Positions 1 through 8,783 of a stretch of DNA of 10,307 bases are shown piece after piece. The position numbers and the translations under genes are program-made. The stretch spans positions 1-10,307 of the forward strand of contig DATHVI010000079.1 in NCBI GenBank assembly GCA_035461385.1, in the 5' to 3' direction. Source of the DNA: DATHVI01 sp035461385. Its GTDB lineage: Bacteria > Actinomycetota > Thermoleophilia > Solirubrobacterales > 70-9. Within the stretch, counting starts at the first letter, position 1. Each line of letters starts with the position of its first letter. A model generated the notes under the pieces. The model was not told where the DNA came from, ran no database searches, and was given only the letters and a program-made list of their open reading frames with translations.

Positions 1-190
1 CGACCGCGATCTCTGGGTTCCCTACGCCCGTGCCCGGGAGGTCGACGGGGGTCGAGTAGCCCTTCAGCATCGCGGAGGAGGCGGGGGCGAGCACGGGGAG
101 GGCAAGGCACGTGGCGACGAAGGTCGCCGCGAGCACCGCCCTGCGCGGGATTGATCGCGGCCTGCGCGGCGGGGGCCCGTCGGGAGTCAT
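1..190 (-). CDS. Secreted protein, N-terminal fragment (partial)
   Basis: This is an open frame that starts at an ATG read leftwards from 190 and runs off the window edge, giving 63 visible residues. The N-terminus is rich in Pro and Arg, with an arginine pair at residues 16-17. A hydrophobic stretch follows at about 18-37 (AVLAATFVATCLALPVLAPA), then a small-residue cleavage site (SSA, about residue 40). This is a typical Sec signal peptide, and the RR-A-V-L context makes Tat export possible. The mature start reads GYSTPVDLPGTGVGNPEIAV. The phrase 'NPEIAV' recalls the first blade of secreted BNR/sialidase-like beta-propellers, but too little is visible to assign a family. No clear Shine-Dalgarno precedes the start. 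Transcription diverges from the LuxR-type gene across a 386-bp gap. Confidence 0.6.
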   Translation of the reverse strand, partial: MTPDGPPPRRPRSIPRRAVLAATFVATCLALPVLAPASSAMLKGYSTPVDLPGTGVGNPEIAV

Positions 191-576
191 CGCCCGGAGC
201 GTGACGACGAGCCGCCTCGCCCACAACCCACCCTGGGAGTGAATTCACCACACCTCGGGATGCCTGCCGCCATCGCTCTCGAACGGATCCGGGCGTGTCC
301 CCACCGAGCCGGCGACGTCCGGGCTTCGAAGCGCTGGACGCGACCCGACCCGACCGTCTGCCTCCTCGTCGCGCATTGGAGGCGCGCGCTGATCGATCGC
401 TCAGACGCTCGCGACTCGTCCAAAGCAGGACGCTGAACGCGACGCCGAGAAGCTCGCATGTGGACAGGAAGCGGCAACGCGGGGACCGTGGGCGGTGGGG
501 GCGCGGTGGAGAGGCAGCCTGGCCTGCATGCTCGAGCCGGCCCGAGGCCCTGAGCCACAAGCTCGATAATCAGCTC
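191..576. other. Non-coding divergent intergenic region
   Basis: These 386 bases lie between the divergent secreted-protein and LuxR-type genes. Frames here are open only because of high GC, and their translations are Arg/Ser-rich without domain character. I see two small dyads: a 10-bp palindrome, GTGAATTCAC, at 239-248, and GCTTCGAAGC at 323-332. The second is flanked by complementary arms CGTCC (316-320) and GGACG (336-340). Either could be an operator or arise by chance. The only good promoter-like element is at the right end (see 565-570). Confidence 0.5.
565..570 (+). promoter_or_regulatory. Candidate -10 box for a leaderless LuxR-type mRNA
   Basis: GATAAT matches the TATAAT consensus at five of six bases in a GC-rich context. 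Only six bases separate it from the ATG at 577, so transcription would begin at or next to the start codon. This agrees with the absence of a Shine-Dalgarno sequence. I cannot see a convincing -35 box. Confidence 0.4.
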
Positions 577-2220
577 ATGCCAAGCGCCGCCGCCGACATC
601 GAACACGGCCGCGAGTCCTACGCCAGGCGCGCCTGGGGCGAGGCGCACGAGTCACTTGTCGGTGCCGATCAGGCGGCACCGCTGGGCGCTGCCGACCTCG
701 AGCTGCTTGGGCGATCGGCCTACATGCTCGGGCGCGATGACGAGTACGTAAATGCCCTGGAGCGTGCGCACCAGGCCTACCTGGATGCCGGCGACGCTGC
801 GCCGGCAGCGCGCTGCGCTTGGTGGATCGGCCACAACCTGATCTTCCGCGGAGAGAGAGGGCCGGCAACGGGATGGTTCGCCCGCGGGGAGCGCCTGCTC
901 GAGAGCGGGCGCCGCGACTGCGCCGAGCGCGGCTACCTGCTGCTGCCGACCGTGATTCAGCACGTGATCGCCGGGGAGAACGAGGCGGCGCATGCCGTCG
1001 CGGCCGAGGCCGCCGAGATCGGCGAGCGCTTCGGTGACCGGGACCTGCTCGCGCTCGCGGTGATGGAGCAGGGCCACGCTCTGATCAGGCTGGGGAGCGT
1101 CGAGGAAGGCCTTCGGCTGGTCGACGAAGGCATGGTCGCGGTGACCGCGGGGGAGCTTTCGCCGATCGTCGCCGGGATCGTCTACTGCAACACGATCGCC
1201 TTCTGCCGGGACGCCTTCGAGCTCAGGCGCGCGCGGGAGTGGACCGCCGCCCTCACGCGGTGGTGCGAGCAGCAGCCCGAGATGGTGGCCCACAACGGAA
1301 TCTGCCTCGTGCATCGCGCCGAGATCATGACCCTGGAGGGGGCGTGGCGGGACGCGCTCGAGGAGGCGGGGCGGGTCGGCAAACGCTTCAGCCGGGGAGC
1401 CTTGAATCAGCGGGCGATCGGTCGCGCCGCCTACCGCCGGGGAGAGGTGCATCGCCTCCTCGGGGAGTTCGCCGCCGCTGAGGACGCCTACAGTGAGGCG
1501 AGCCGTGGCGGTCGCGAGCCGCAGCCGGGGCTGGCTTTGCTGCGACTAGCGCAGGGGAACGGGAAGGCCGCCGCAGCCGGGATCCGCCGGGCGGTGAGCG
1601 AGACCGCTCAGGCCCTCAGGCGCGCCGAGCTCCTTCCCGCCTACGTCGAGATCATGCTCGCCGTCGGGGACGGTGAGGCGGCGCACCTCGCCTGCCGAGA
1701 ACTCGAAGCGATCGCAGCCGACCAGGGGAGCGATGCCCTGAGGGCGATGTCTGCGCAGGCGGTGGCAGCCGTGGCCCTGGCCGAGGGCGACGCCCAAGCA
1801 GCCCTGGTTGCGGCGCGGCGAGCCTGGCAGGAGTGGGAGGAGCTCGCGGCGCCGTACGAGGCCGCAAAGGCCCGGGTGCTGGTGGGGTTGGCCTGCCGGA
1901 CGATCGGCGACGAAGACGCAGCGGCGCTGGAGCTGGACGGAGCCCGGGCCGCCTTCTCCGAGCTTGGAGCAGCGCCGGACCTCGCCCGGCTCGACTCGCC
2001 GACTCCGGGTCCCGCGCCTCCAGAGGACCATGGGCTGACGTCGCGCGAGCTCGAGGTGCTTCGCCTGGTCGCCGTTGGGAAGAGCAACCCGGAGATCGCA
2101 GCGGAGTTGGTGATCAGCGACCACACGGTCCGACGGCACCTGCAGAACATCTTCGCCAAGCTCGGCCTGTCCTCACGCGCCGCAGCCACCGCGTTCGCGG
2201 TCCGGCACGATCTGGTCTGA
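577..2220 (+). CDS. LuxR-family transcriptional regulator with TPR-like body, no ATPase domain
   Basis: The protein is 547 residues. The last 63 (about 485-547) form a GerE/LuxR DNA-binding domain: LTSRELEVLRLVAVGKSNPEIA, then a recognition-helix region ISDHTVRRHLQNIFAKLGLSSR. Residues about 8-470 are Ala/Glu/Arg-rich helical repeats resembling tetratricopeptide pairs, such as GRESYARRAWGEAHESL and GEFAAAEDAYSEASR, and probably bind a partner or ligand. No Walker A motif is present, so this is not a full LAL/MalT-type STAND ATPase but the shorter LuxR group common in actinobacteria. The frame is open back to a GTG at 295, but the translation before 577 is low-complexity. The family's usual N-terminus aligns with the ATG at 577, and a -10-like GATAAT sits just before it. 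The barrel-like gene at 2397 follows in the same direction and may be a target. Confidence 0.85.
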   Translation: MPSAAADIEHGRESYARRAWGEAHESLVGADQAAPLGAADLELLGRSAYMLGRDDEYVNALERAHQAYLDAGDAAPAARCAWWIGHNLIFRGERGPATGWFARGERLLESGRRDCAERGYLLLPTVIQHVIAGENEAAHAVAAEAAEIGERFGDRDLLALAVMEQGHALIRLGSVEEGLRLVDEGMVAVTAGELSPIVAGIVYCNTIAFCRDAFELRRAREWTAALTRWCEQQPEMVAHNGICLVHRAEIMTLEGAWRDALEEAGRVGKRFSRGALNQRAIGRAAYRRGEVHRLLGEFAAAEDAYSEASRGGREPQPGLALLRLAQGNGKAAAAGIRRAVSETAQALRRAELLPAYVEIMLAVGDGEAAHLACRELEAIAADQGSDALRAMSAQAVAAVALAEGDAQAALVAARRAWQEWEELAAPYEAAKARVLVGLACRTIGDEDAAALELDGARAAFSELGAAPDLARLDSPTPGPAPPEDHGLTSRELEVLRLVAVGKSNPEIAAELVISDHTVRRHLQNIFAKLGLSSRAAATAFAVRHDLV

Positions 2221-2396
2221 CCGGCTGCCTGGTACGAACGGACCACGCCGCAAGGTTGGTACGTCCAGGCGATGCCGTCCGACGACGCCCGGCGTACGGT
2301 CGCTCTCGTCCGTAAACGATCCCCGACGTCGCCGAACGAGGCAAGGCGCACGTGCCACCTCGGAGACCACCCGGGAAAACGACCAGGAGGTACCGC

Positions 2397-2693
2397 ATGT
2401 ACGTGATCGTCGAACACCAGATCAAGGATCCGCAGACGGCGTTTCCGCGCGGCGAGAAGCTAAAGCGGGGCGAGGGCGCGCCCCAAGGCGCTCGGGTCCT
2501 TCAGTTCTACCCGAGCCGGGACGGGTCTGCGGTCGCTTGCCTCTGGGAGGCTGGCGCTGCGGACGCGATCCAAGAGTACGTCGACTCCACGCTCGGCGAC
2601 TCGAGCGACAACAGCTGCTACGAGGTCGACGCAGAGCAAGCGTTTGCGGAGCGCCCCTTGGGGCTCCCGGAGTCGGCTCCTGACGCCGCGTAA
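2397..2693 (+). CDS. Small conserved hypothetical protein, probable ferredoxin-like alpha/beta barrel
   Basis: The protein is 98 residues. The start at 2397 is fixed by a perfect AGGAGG at 2385-2390, six bases upstream; the longer in-frame opening from 2352 is not needed. It begins with a beta strand (MYVIVEHQIKDP) and has a second strand pair near residues 33-50 (ARVLQFYPSRDGSAVACLWE). A helix follows (AADAIQEYVDSTLGD), then a conserved-looking YEVDAEQAFAERPLGLP. This order is what one expects of a dimeric ferredoxin-like alpha/beta-barrel protein. From memory, close relatives occur in actinobacteria as hypothetical proteins, but I know of no assigned reaction. It lies 176 bp after the LuxR-type gene, so it probably has its own promoter, and it is followed by a strong hairpin. 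No signal peptide or membrane segment is present. Confidence 0.8.
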   Translation: MYVIVEHQIKDPQTAFPRGEKLKRGEGAPQGARVLQFYPSRDGSAVACLWEAGAADAIQEYVDSTLGDSSDNSCYEVDAEQAFAERPLGLPESAPDAA

Positions 2694-2700
2694 TCCCGCG

Positions 2701-2744
2701 GGCGTCTTTCATGGGGCGCCCCTGCGGGGGCGCCCCCCGACGCC
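2701..2744 (+). terminator. Nested stem-loop terminator after the 98-aa gene
   Basis: Eight bases after the stop codon, GGGGCGCCCC (2713-2722) and the identical GGGGCGCCCC (2727-2736) flank a TGCG loop. Each arm is itself palindromic, so they pair as a 10-bp all-GC stem. An outer 6-bp stem, GGCGTC (2701-2706) with GACGCC (2739-2744), encloses it. No U-tract follows, as is common for actinobacterial hairpin terminators. Confidence 0.6.
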
Positions 2745-2915
2745 GCCTACCTCACAGTACCTCAGGTCGCTCGAGTTGCACGCGCGCGTTTGAGGTCTGC
2801 CCTCCGGGGGCCCGGACCGCGGAACACCAGTGCGTTCCTTAGATGGCGCACTCCTGCGACGCCGCGGGTCGCTCCTGCTCCGGAAGGCGGGAGCGTCACG
2901 CAAGAAACGGGGCCG

Positions 2916-2947
2916 TCGCTTCCGGAAATCGCGCATTGGGGAAGCGA
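2916..2947 (-). terminator. Candidate terminator downstream of the MarR gene
   Basis: TCGCTTCC (2916-2923) and GGAAGCGA (2940-2947) form an 8-bp inverted repeat with a 16-base loop, about 20 bases past the MarR stop on the minus strand. Reading on in that direction, a short T-rich GTTTCTTG follows a few bases after the stem. The long loop makes this a tentative call. I see no gene in the rest of 2745-2967. Confidence 0.3.
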
Positions 2948-2967
2948 GCCGAGCACGTTCAACCTCC

Positions 2968-3444
2968 CTAGTCCCCCTCGTCGGAGCTCCACAGCGGTTG
3001 CGGCGGCGCCGATGAGAGCGCCTGTCGAAGCAGTTTCAGCAGCTGGCGGCGCTCGGCGGAGTCCAACCCCTGGAGGACGTCGTCCTCGACTTCACACGCC
3101 AGGGTCCGTCCCCGCTCCACGCTGCGGCGCCCCTTCGGCGTGATCACGACCTCGCGCGCGCGGCGGTCGGTTGGATGCGGGCGCCGCTTGGCGAGGCCGG
3201 CGCGCTCGAGCTCGTCGATCAGGGCGACCATCGTGCTCGGATCGATCCCCATCGCCGCGCCGATCTCCTGCTGAATCGCCCCGTCGTGCGCCCGAAGGAA
3301 GTCGAGCACCGCGAACAGCGCAGGCGTGAGGCCGATCGATTCGAGCGCCGCGGCGGTCTGCGTGTGCGAGGCGCGCCAGAGGCGGAAGAAGAGCTGGCCG
3401 GCGAATTCGGGGATCTCGGTGTCGGCTTCAGAGCTCGGCGCCAT
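2968..3444 (-). CDS. MarR-family transcriptional regulator
   Basis: The protein is 158 residues, a typical MarR length. An N-terminal dimerisation helix (about 11-36, IPEFAGQLFFRLWRASHTQT) precedes the winged helix-turn-helix. Helices lie around 41-66, the recognition region is DPSTMVALIDELERAGL (about 69-84), and the wing RRPHPTDRRAREVVITPKG (about 87-105) carries the family's Asp-Arg-Arg motif at 93-95. A C-terminal helix (about 128-143) completes the dimer interface. It probably represses its own gene and the divergent UvrA-like ATPase, and would release DNA when it binds a small aromatic ligand or drug. The shared 108-bp intergenic region contains a perfect inverted repeat (3478-3500) that begins 33 bases upstream of this start. 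No strong Shine-Dalgarno is present; a weak GAG lies upstream of the ATG at 3444. Confidence 0.9.
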   Translation of the reverse strand: MAPSSEADTEIPEFAGQLFFRLWRASHTQTAAALESIGLTPALFAVLDFLRAHDGAIQQEIGAAMGIDPSTMVALIDELERAGLAKRRPHPTDRRAREVVITPKGRRSVERGRTLACEVEDDVLQGLDSAERRQLLKLLRQALSSAPPQPLWSSDEGD

Positions 3445-3477
3445 CGTCTGATCGTCTCAGATTTGATGGGCTGTCTC

Positions 3478-3500
3478 AATAATTTGTGCTACAAATTATT
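3478..3500. promoter_or_regulatory. Probable MarR operator (perfect 23-bp inverted repeat)
   Basis: AATAATTTGT (3478-3487), a 3-base spacer GCT, then ACAAATTATT (3491-3500) are exact reverse complements. The element is 20 of 23 A/T in a very GC-rich window. It lies between the MarR and UvrA-like starts, 33 and 52 bases from the respective ATGs. Its size, symmetry and AT-richness fit known MarR operators. A possible -10 for the UvrA-like gene (TACAAA, 3490-3495) lies inside it, so binding would block the promoter. Confidence 0.75.
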
Positions 3501-3552
3501 TCAGCGACCCACGACCTTCAGGGCGCGCCCCGCGTAGAACAATGGAGACACG

Positions 3553-5952
<2,400 letters not shown>

Positions 5953-6025
5953 CCGAGGGCCTCGCGGACAGCGTGAGCGGGATCGTTGTGCGGATCGGTC
6001 CCGGCGCGCCTCGTCCGCAGTGCTG

Positions 6026-6505
6026 TCAGCCCGCTCCCGCGCCTCCGCCTTCGATCTCAGCGCGCACGTCGAGCTCGAACGGAGGCCGCGGCGGGTTCCC
6101 TTCGGTGTTCGGGGCGGGGTTGCGCTGCAGGTAGCGAACCCCGATCCGCTGAGTTGAGAAGACGCCGAGAAATCGTGCCGGGGCCTCTCCGACGTTGACG
6201 GCGCCGTGCGGGGTCTCGGCCGGGACGAAGATCACGGCCCCGGCGGCGAGCGTTCGGACCTCGTCGCCGAGAGTCACCTCCGCCGTCCCCTCCTCGAGGA
6301 CGATCATCTCGTCCACCGGATGGGTGTGGAGGGGCACCCGATCGTTCGGGGCGACGACATCGACCAGGGCGCACAAGCCCTCCACGAAGCTTCGATCCGA
6401 GCTGATCGGATCCGCGGCCGCGGCCCAGGACGATCGCGGCCGATAGTCGTCGGGATCGGCTTCGTCGGCGCACGGGTGATACTGCAGCTGCTCGAGAATC
6501 GCCAT
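6026..6505 (-). CDS. Cupin domain-containing protein
   Basis: The protein is 159 residues with a single conserved beta-barrel (about 45-117). Cupin motif 1 reads VPLHTHPVDEMIVLEEG, with metal ligands His60, His62 and Glu66. Motif 2 reads AAGAVIFVPAETPHGAVN, with ligand His100, so a divalent-metal site is intact. The reaction is unknown; small cupins include dioxygenases, isomerases and ligand sensors. The frame is open to an ATG at 6577, but I chose 6505 for two reasons: GGAGAGAGGG (6519-6510, minus) sits at ribosome-binding distance, and a -10-like TACGAT lies between the two candidate starts. The C-terminal tail (about 130-159) is Pro/Gly-rich. It converges with the UvrA-like gene across 73 bp and diverges from the barrel-like gene at 6627. 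Confidence 0.85.
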   Translation of the reverse strand: MAILEQLQYHPCADEADPDDYRPRSSWAAAADPISSDRSFVEGLCALVDVVAPNDRVPLHTHPVDEMIVLEEGTAEVTLGDEVRTLAAGAVIFVPAETPHGAVNVGEAPARFLGVFSTQRIGVRYLQRNPAPNTEGNPPRPPFELDVRAEIEGGGAGAG

Positions 6506-6531
6506 CTCGCCCTCTCTCCACGGGTCGACTG

Positions 6532-6537
6532 ATCGTA
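6532..6537 (-). promoter_or_regulatory. Candidate -10 box of the cupin gene
   Basis: On the minus strand this reads TACGAT, matching TANNNT, 26 bases upstream of the ATG at 6505. That leaves a short leader that contains the GGAG-type ribosome binding site. A -35 match is not evident. Confidence 0.35.
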
Positions 6538-6590
6538 GGGCCTGGGGACGGGCGCCGAGATCGATTGCTGCGGCCATCTCCCGCCCACGT

Positions 6591-6596
6591 TAGGAT
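6591..6596 (+). promoter_or_regulatory. Candidate -10 box of the 95-aa gene
   Basis: TAGGAT lies 30 bases upstream of the ATG at 6627. A possible -35, TTGCTG (6565-6570), is separated by 20 bases, longer than ideal. An AAGGAGA ribosome binding site lies between this box and the start. Confidence 0.35.
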
Positions 6597-6626
6597 CGGC
6601 ACAAGCCACGCGGAAGGAGAGCGTCC

Positions 6627-6914
6627 ATGCACGCACGCGTTGTCAGGTTCACCGACGTCACCCCGGAGCGGATCGACGAGATCCTCTCGAGTGTCGACGA
6701 GGCCGACGGGCCGCCGGAGGGCATCGACACGACGCGGATCACCCTGTTCTTCGACCGGGAGCAGGGCACGGCGATCTTCGTCGGATTGTTCGAGACCGAG
6801 GAGAAGCTGCGGGCCGCGACCAAGGCGTTCGAGGAGATGGACCGCTCGGATACCCCCGGGACCCGGGCATCCGTCGATCTCTGCGAGGTGAAGCTCGACC
6901 GAACGACGCCGTGA
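6627..6914 (+). CDS. Small conserved hypothetical protein, probable dimeric alpha/beta barrel
   Basis: The protein is 95 residues. The start is fixed by AAGGAGA at 6614-6620, six bases before the ATG. It opens with a strand (MHARVVRFTDV) and a helix (PERIDEILSSVDEA). A strand pair follows (TRITLFFDREQGTAIFVGLFE), then a helix (TEEKLRAATKAFEEMD) and a last strand (RASVDLCEVKL). This beta-alpha-beta-beta-alpha-beta order is the ferredoxin-like fold of dimeric barrel proteins such as the antibiotic-biosynthesis monooxygenase (ABM) superfamily. No catalytic residues can be assigned, so a role as enzyme or ligand binder is unproven. The membrane-anchored gene begins 33 bases downstream and may share its transcript. 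Confidence 0.75.
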   Translation: MHARVVRFTDVTPERIDEILSSVDEADGPPEGIDTTRITLFFDREQGTAIFVGLFETEEKLRAATKAFEEMDRSDTPGTRASVDLCEVKLDRTTP

Positions 6915-6947
6915 GCGGCGCACGGACGGCGGTCTGCCGCCGGGGAG

Positions 6948-7799
6948 GTGGGTGATCCCACGCCGGTCCGGTCGGCGGCCGCGAACTGGGCTCTGCCGAT
7001 GACCCTGGTCGCCGAGCAGGCGGCGCCGGCTTGGATCCCGGTCGTTGCGTTTGCGATCCCGGTCCTGATCGTCGGCGCGGTGCTGGTGCCGGCGATCCGG
7101 CTCCGCCGGCGGGCCCGGGAGGGCCGGCGGGCGCAGCAACGGCGCCAGCCCGCGGCGGCTACCGAGCTCGGCTCGGCCGCGTCGATCGACGACCCCGCTC
7201 CGTACACGATCGACGCGATCCTCAACGCGCTTGCGGTCGAGCGCGAGGACCACGGCCCGACCGAGGACGCCCCGCACGACGAGGGCTGGGCGGGCTCGAT
7301 GCTCGGCCTTCGGTCACGCGTCTCGGCGGCGAGCGAGGTCCTCGAGCCGCACGTCTACTGGGGGACCCGCGAGGGACGGCAGGTGTTCGTCAGGGTCGGG
7401 CCGGACGAGAAGATCGCCGGCGGCACGACCCTGTTCTCGAACCGGCACAACCGCTGCATCACCGTCGTCCGGGTCGCCGCTCCCGCCTTCGACGTCGTCG
7501 CCGACGGCGGCACCCTCGTCGCATCGGCCGAGAGCCCGGCCGAGATCCACGTCCTGATCGGCGCCCTGAGCAGGGACCGGGCGACGTGGAGCGACGTCCG
7601 GATCGCCGGCGGGCCGAACGGCATCGTCGCCGCACGCAGCGCCATCGACGGCACGACCGGGAGCTGGCCCTACGACCTCTGGCTGCTCGAGCGCATCGCC
7701 CGCGGCCTCGACCTCGAGCCGCTCGACCCCGCCCGGATCGGGCCGCGGTGGAAGGTTCCCTACGGCTTCGGCAAGTCGCTTCGGCCCGATCGGAGGTAG
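6948..7799 (+). CDS. Membrane-anchored protein of unknown function
   Basis: I do not recognise a family. The protein is 283 residues from a GTG at 6948, or 266 from an ATG at 6999. Neither start has a well-spaced ribosome binding site, so the start is uncertain. One transmembrane helix lies at about 29-50 (IPVVAFAIPVLIVGAVLVPAI). The basic stretch after it (RLRRRAREGRRAQQRRQ, about 51-67) predicts N-out, C-in topology with a cytoplasmic domain of about 200 residues. That domain has an acidic linker (about 76-107) and then a mixed alpha/beta region, including VYWGTREGRQVFVRVG, then PYDLWLLERIARGLDLEPL near the end. I saw no enzyme motif or repeats. It may be co-transcribed with the gene at 6627 and converges with the hydrolase gene, leaving only 13 bases between stops. 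Confidence 0.7.
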   Translation: MGDPTPVRSAAANWALPMTLVAEQAAPAWIPVVAFAIPVLIVGAVLVPAIRLRRRAREGRRAQQRRQPAAATELGSAASIDDPAPYTIDAILNALAVEREDHGPTEDAPHDEGWAGSMLGLRSRVSAASEVLEPHVYWGTREGRQVFVRVGPDEKIAGGTTLFSNRHNRCITVVRVAAPAFDVVADGGTLVASAESPAEIHVLIGALSRDRATWSDVRIAGGPNGIVAARSAIDGTTGSWPYDLWLLERIARGLDLEPLDPARIGPRWKVPYGFGKSLRPDRR

Positions 7800-7812
7800 T
7801 CGCACAGGCCGC

Positions 7813-8760
7813 CTACGCGCGTTCGGCCGGGGGCCCTGCGGCCCGCCGCTCGCCTTCGGCCCGGATGATCTCGATGATCCGGGCCCGAGCGCGGGCGCCG
7901 TGGCGGGTGGGGAGGAGGGGGAAGTCGTGCGGCGCCGCATCGACGCGGTCGAGGTCGACCTCGACGCCCGCCCGCCGGGCCTCCTCGGCGAGCCGCCGCG
8001 AGTCGAGGTCGAGGATGTCGTCGGTGCCGCTGAAGATCGTCATCGGGGCGAGGCCGCGGAGGTCGGCGTGGATCGGGCTGACGCGCGGGTCGTCGGGCGC
8101 CAGCGCGCCGGCGTAGATCCGTCCGGCCGCCGCGAGGCCGGGCGGTCGCAGCATCCTGTCCCGTGGCGCGACCGCGTGCTGGCGCGGATCGCTCACCGTG
8201 GCGTCGACCCACGGGGAGAGCAGGATCAGCCGGGACGGTTGCCCCGATCCGCGGTCGCGGAGGGCGATCGCGGTCGCGACGGCCAATCCGGCGCCCGCCG
8301 AGTCGCCGATCAGGATCGTCGGCCGGGCGCCGCCCGCGGCGATCAGCTCGCCGGCGATCTCCGCCGCCCGCGGGACGACGTCCTCGGCGCCCGCGTCCGG
8401 CGCCAGCGGGTAGATCGGCACGAACGACCGGGCCGGCACAGCTTCGACCAGTTCTCGGATCAGCAGCCAGTGCCAGCGGGAGATCTCGTTGACGTAGGCG
8501 CCGCCGTGCAGGTAGACGAGCGAGACAGCGGACTCCCCGCGCCTCGGCGTCGCGGTGAACACCGGCCAGCCGTGACGCTCGCCGACCTCGAGCTCGACGG
8601 CGCGCCGGACGCCGCGCGGCGGGCGGGGGTCGACGGGGCGTCGCCGCCGGCGCTCGATGTGCGCCTCGAGGCGCGCCTGCGACGCGAAGATGTCGCCCTC
8701 GAGGCGCCGCGCCAGCGGCAGCGCGAGGCGATCGACGATTCGGTCCGGGAAGGTCAGCAC
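7813..8760 (-). CDS. Alpha/beta hydrolase, HSL (hormone-sensitive lipase-like) esterase family
   Basis: The protein is 315 residues from a GTG at 8760, a normal length for the HSL/acetyl-esterase (alpha/beta hydrolase fold 3) family. The oxyanion-hole motif HGGAY is at 85-89. The nucleophile elbow GDSAG at 152-156 gives Ser154. The acid is Asp247 or Asp248 in SGTDDILD, and His278 is in PHDF. The full triad and YLHGG context predict a carboxylesterase acting on short acyl esters; the natural substrate is unknown. No signal peptide is seen, so it is probably cytoplasmic. It follows the YdeI-type gene by 23 bases in the same direction, suggesting co-transcription. The frame stays open further into that gene, but in-frame residues there do not resemble the family. 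The ribosome binding site is weak, so the start could be slightly off. Confidence 0.88.
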   Translation of the reverse strand: MLTFPDRIVDRLALPLARRLEGDIFASQARLEAHIERRRRRPVDPRPPRGVRRAVELEVGERHGWPVFTATPRRGESAVSLVYLHGGAYVNEISRWHWLLIRELVEAVPARSFVPIYPLAPDAGAEDVVPRAAEIAGELIAAGGARPTILIGDSAGAGLAVATAIALRDRGSGQPSRLILLSPWVDATVSDPRQHAVAPRDRMLRPPGLAAAGRIYAGALAPDDPRVSPIHADLRGLAPMTIFSGTDDILDLDSRRLAEEARRAGVEVDLDRVDAAPHDFPLLPTRHGARARARIIEIIRAEGERRAAGPPAERA

Positions 8761-8783
8761 GCAGTTCGCGCCGGGCTCGGCCT

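Noticed and set aside
295..576. A 94-residue N-terminal extension of the LuxR-type regulator from a GTG.
   Set aside because: It is Arg-rich low-complexity sequence unlike the family. A -10 box and a family-like N-terminus point to 577.
2230..2263. TGGTACG repeated at 2230-2236 and 2257-2263 upstream of the 98-aa gene.
   Set aside because: These are two 7-base copies 27 bases apart without symmetry or clear promoter context, so they are too weak to call an operator.
2745..2967. A possible tRNA or small RNA gene, prompted by GTTCAACC near 2958 and several short inverted repeats.
   Set aside because: No acceptor stem or cloverleaf can be built around the T-loop-like sequence. Only the candidate MarR terminator is supportable.
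6506..6577. A 24-residue N-terminal extension of the cupin from an ATG at 6577.
   Set aside because: A ribosome binding site precedes the ATG at 6505, and a -10-like box lies inside the supposed extension.
6057..7277. A 406-codon minus-strand open frame spanning the cupin, the 95-aa gene and the membrane-protein gene.
   Set aside because: It crosses three better-supported genes and two promoter regions, and reads as Arg/Pro/Gly low-complexity sequence.
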